NCBI GenBank assembly: GCA_018304565.1
Contig: JAGVVX010000043.1
Coordinates: forward strand, 1-6,222
From: Candidatus Aenigmatarchaeota archaeon
GTDB lineage: Archaea; Aenigmatarchaeota; Aenigmatarchaeia; GW2011-AR5
Reading direction: 5' to 3'
Length of the DNA: 6,222 nt
Shown here: piece after piece, positions 4,596 to 6,222 of the stretch
Numbering within the stretch: the stretch's first letter is position 1
Layout: every line of letters begins with the position of its first letter
Position numbers and translations under genes: made by a program
Notes under the pieces: model-generated
The model's input: only the letters and a program-made list of their open reading frames with translations
The model's database searches: none
Told to the model about the DNA's origin: nothing

Positions 4596-5648
4596 ATGAG
4601 ACAACCCAGGACAGCAACTATTGTTGTTGGCGGATGGTTCGGAGACGAAGGCAAAGGAAAAGTTGTTTCTTACATTTCTCTTAATGACAGATACGAACAT
4701 ATAGCCCGTGCAGGCGTCGGAACAAATGCAGGGCACACTGTTTGCATGAATGGCAGAAAATATGGGCTGAGGATGGTACCTTCCGGCTTTACAAATCCAG
4801 GCGCAAAGCTGTACATCGGCAAAGGCGTCCTTGTTAATCCTGCAGTATTATTAAAAGAAATAGAGGAGTGTGACATTCAAGAAAGATTCTATGTTGACTC
4901 ACTCTGCCCTGCAATAGAGCAAAGGCACATTGATGTTGATAACTCAAGCCATTACAAAGAAGGTATAGGCTCAACAGGCACCGGATGCGGCCCTGCGCAA
5001 TTGGAAAGGGTAAAGAGATCAAAAGAAATGAAATTCGCAAAAGATATAGAGGAATTGAAGCCTTATCTTGCTGATGTTTCTGAACTGTTGCTAAAAGCAT
5101 TAGCAGGCGGTGAGAAAGTCCTTGTTGAGATGACTCAGGGAACAATGCTTTCGCTGTACGGCTTCGAAATAGATGGGGAGTTGACGTATTACAACGCCAC
5201 AAGCAAGGACACGACTGCAGGAAGCGCGTGCGCTGATGTAGGCATAGGCCCTGCTCATGTGAAGGATGTTATTGCAGTTTACAAAGCGCGCCCAAGCAGG
5301 GTAGGGTCGGGGATATTTCCGGGTGAGCTTCCAAAGGAAGAGCAGGAAAGATTGCGCAGCGAAGGCAAAGGAGAGTACGGGACTGTTACACGCAGACCGA
5401 GGAGACTTGGAGAATGGACGCCGGAAGTTTTCAGGCTGGCAAAGAAAACTGCAGACATGAACGGCGCAACGCAGATTGCCGTCACAAAGATCGATATGGT
5501 CTATGACGGCAATAAAGGCGAAAGGAATTATCGCGGATTAACCGGCGACGCAAGATCCTTCATCGAGAAGCTGGAGAATGAGCTTGATTTGCCTGTCACT
5601 CTGATAGGAACGGGTGAAGATGTTTTTGACATTGTTGACAGGCGCTGA
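4596..5648 (+). CDS. purA: Adenylosuccinate synthetase, compact archaeal type
   Basis: 350 residues. It joins IMP and aspartate using GTP to give adenylosuccinate, the first step of the AMP branch of purine synthesis, in the cytoplasm. The N-terminal GTP/IMP motif GGWFGDEGKGK (12-22) carries the catalytic Asp17. NAGHT (44-48) holds the catalytic His47. The IMP-binding region GSTGTGCGPA (125-134) and the MTQGT element (179-183, Gln181) follow. Later come TSKDTTAGS (202-210), the RVGSGIFPGEL loop (235-245) that binds substrate, and YGTVTRRPRRLGEW (261-274). TKID (297-300), the guanine-specificity motif, is also present. The protein is about 80 residues shorter than bacterial enzymes, as in Pyrococcus-type archaeal forms. 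The ATG at 4596 is chosen because the N-terminus then begins right before the first strand; the TTG at 4569 would overlap the promoter region. It meets guaB tail to tail with two bases between. Confidence 0.96.
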   Translation: MRQPRTATIVVGGWFGDEGKGKVVSYISLNDRYEHIARAGVGTNAGHTVCMNGRKYGLRMVPSGFTNPGAKLYIGKGVLVNPAVLLKEIEECDIQERFYVDSLCPAIEQRHIDVDNSSHYKEGIGSTGTGCGPAQLERVKRSKEMKFAKDIEELKPYLADVSELLLKALAGGEKVLVEMTQGTMLSLYGFEIDGELTYYNATSKDTTAGSACADVGIGPAHVKDVIAVYKARPSRVGSGIFPGELPKEEQERLRSEGKGEYGTVTRRPRRLGEWTPEVFRLAKKTADMNGATQIAVTKIDMVYDGNKGERNYRGLTGDARSFIEKLENELDLPVTLIGTGEDVFDIVDRR

Positions 5649-5650
5649 AG

Positions 5651-6142
5651 CTACTTCTTTTCAATATGAACGCCGTGAGCACCAACCTCTTCTTCAGATA
5701 TAGTTTCAACGACAGCATTTCTGTGAAGCCCATCTATTGTCCTGCAGCCTGCTTTCCTTATGCCCTGCCTCAGCTGCTCCATTGCCTGAGAAATGTACGG
5801 CTCTAAAGGACCTACATAATCTACCCCAGCGTTAGGGACTCCTTCTTCGAATTCTATGCTGTAGCCGCGGTTTTCTCTCCAACTCTTTGCGCGGTCAGAT
5901 CCTTCACCCCAATAAGGTTTTCTAGGCGGGGAAAATTTGTAGTTTATTTCAGTAGGACTCTCATTTGTTCCCGCAAAAAATTTTCCAGCCATAACAGAGT
6001 CAGCACCTAATGCAAGTGCAACAACCATATCCCTGACGCTGCGGATCCCACCATCAGCAATTATGGGGACGTATTCTCCTGTTGCTTCAAGATGCTTATC
6101 CCTGGCTTTAGTAACTTCTTCTATTGCTCTGTCCTGGCTTCT
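5651..6142 (-). CDS. guaB: IMP dehydrogenase, C-terminal part only (5' end missing)
   Basis: About 163 C-terminal residues of IMP dehydrogenase, which makes XMP from IMP with NAD+, the first step to GMP. From the N-terminal side one sees RSQDRAIEEVTKARD, which follows the catalytic loop in full-length enzymes. Next come the IMP phosphate-binding ADGGIRS and the AGTNESP element. Then PYWGEGSDRAKSW and FEEGV lie in the flap region, and a late GAHGVHI is close to the end. The YWGEGSxRAxxW and FEEGV pattern, with a terminal GAH, fits the Tritrichomonas/clostridial subclass of the enzyme. The barrel start, CBS domains if any, and the catalytic Cys loop are absent. Upstream of about 6142 the frame runs into an inverted copy of the same gene, so the first ten or so codons of the apparent open frame (TTG at 6169) are artificial. 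GMP reductase is the less likely alternative. It is tail to tail with purA. Confidence 0.88.
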   Translation of the reverse strand, partial: RSQDRAIEEVTKARDKHLEATGEYVPIIADGGIRSVRDMVVALALGADSVMAGKFFAGTNESPTEINYKFSPPRKPYWGEGSDRAKSWRENRGYSIEFEEGVPNAGVDYVGPLEPYISQAMEQLRQGIRKAGCRTIDGLHRNAVVETISEEEVGAHGVHIEKK

Positions 6143-6222
6143 TGAAGCAACAGGAGAATACGTCCCCAAAATTGCTGATGGTGGGATCCGCAGCGTCAGG
6201 GATATGGTTGTTGCACTTGCAT
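6010..6222. repeat. Large inverted repeat at the window end (82 bp arms)
   Basis: Bases 6141-6222 are the reverse complement of 6010-6091, with one mismatch in 82 (A6063 against A6169). The unpaired middle is 49 bases, or 47 if the 6092/6140 pair is counted. Both arms encode the same 27 residues of IMP dehydrogenase, starting LEATGEYVP. The right arm carries them on the plus strand, with Ile changed to Lys by the mismatch. Since the repeat reverses a conserved coding region mid-gene, it is best read as a chimeric or fold-back end of the assembly or of an amplified template. A natural element is less likely. Confidence 0.9.

Noticed and set aside
4834..5202. 122-codon minus-strand open frame inside purA
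   Set aside because: purA motifs on the plus strand are intact throughout, so this frame is a shadow.
6143..6169. TTG start at 6169 as the true beginning of a 172-residue IMP dehydrogenase-like protein
   Set aside because: The first ten codons come from the inverted copy of the gene itself. The catalytic half of the enzyme would be absent, so the start is an artefact.
6010..6222. Invertible DNA switch or transposon end flanked by inverted repeats
   Set aside because: The arms are coding sequence of a conserved housekeeping enzyme, the spacer is only about 49 bases of the same gene, and no recombinase or target duplication is visible.

Overview
The window looks like a 6.2 kb piece of an archaeal genome, possibly from a small-genome lineage. 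It is probably a metagenome or single-cell contig, because its right end is palindromic. The archaeal reading rests on three things. The adenylosuccinate synthetase is about 350 residues, the compact form known from archaea, against about 430 in most bacteria. TATA-like boxes (TATAAATA, TTTAAATA, TTAAATATA, TTTAAA) lie about 25-35 bases before several start codons, as expected for leaderless or short-leader archaeal mRNAs. Genes that sit tightly behind another gene instead carry Shine-Dalgarno motifs such as GGTGAT or AAAGAGG. The exact phylum cannot be told from this sequence alone.

Layout: positions 1-51 hold two hairpin-forming inverted repeats, followed by a plus-strand lemA-family gene (98-691). 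Seven minus-strand genes then run without interruption from 4536 down to 703. In transcription order they are: a Mrp/NBP35-type P-loop ATPase that lacks the usual CxxC; a DUF2203 protein; an unrecognised 108-residue protein; an endonuclease IV-like TIM-barrel protein; a small Rieske ferredoxin; a fusion of a DUF1858 redox-disulfide domain to an A-type (IscA/HesB) Fe-S carrier; and a weakly GNAT-like protein. At 4536/4596 the direction changes and purA runs on the plus strand. It meets, tail to tail, the 3' part of an IMP dehydrogenase gene (guaB) whose 5' part is missing.

Two themes emerge. The minus-strand cluster is rich in iron-sulfur functions (ATPase carrier/scaffold family, A-type carrier, Rieske protein), with a DNA-repair-like enzyme between them. 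The right end holds both enzymes that draw on IMP: adenylosuccinate synthetase on the AMP branch and IMP dehydrogenase on the GMP branch.

The last 82 bases are an inverted copy of positions 6010-6091 with one mismatch, and they interrupt the IMP dehydrogenase gene. This is most simply a chimeric or hairpin contig end, so the 5' end of that gene should not be trusted. There is no gene-free stretch longer than about 100 bases. No tRNA, rRNA, CRISPR array or insertion sequence was seen. I did not find a convincing undescribed system. The most unusual protein-level items are the DUF1858-IscA fusion and the cysteine-poor Mrp homologue.
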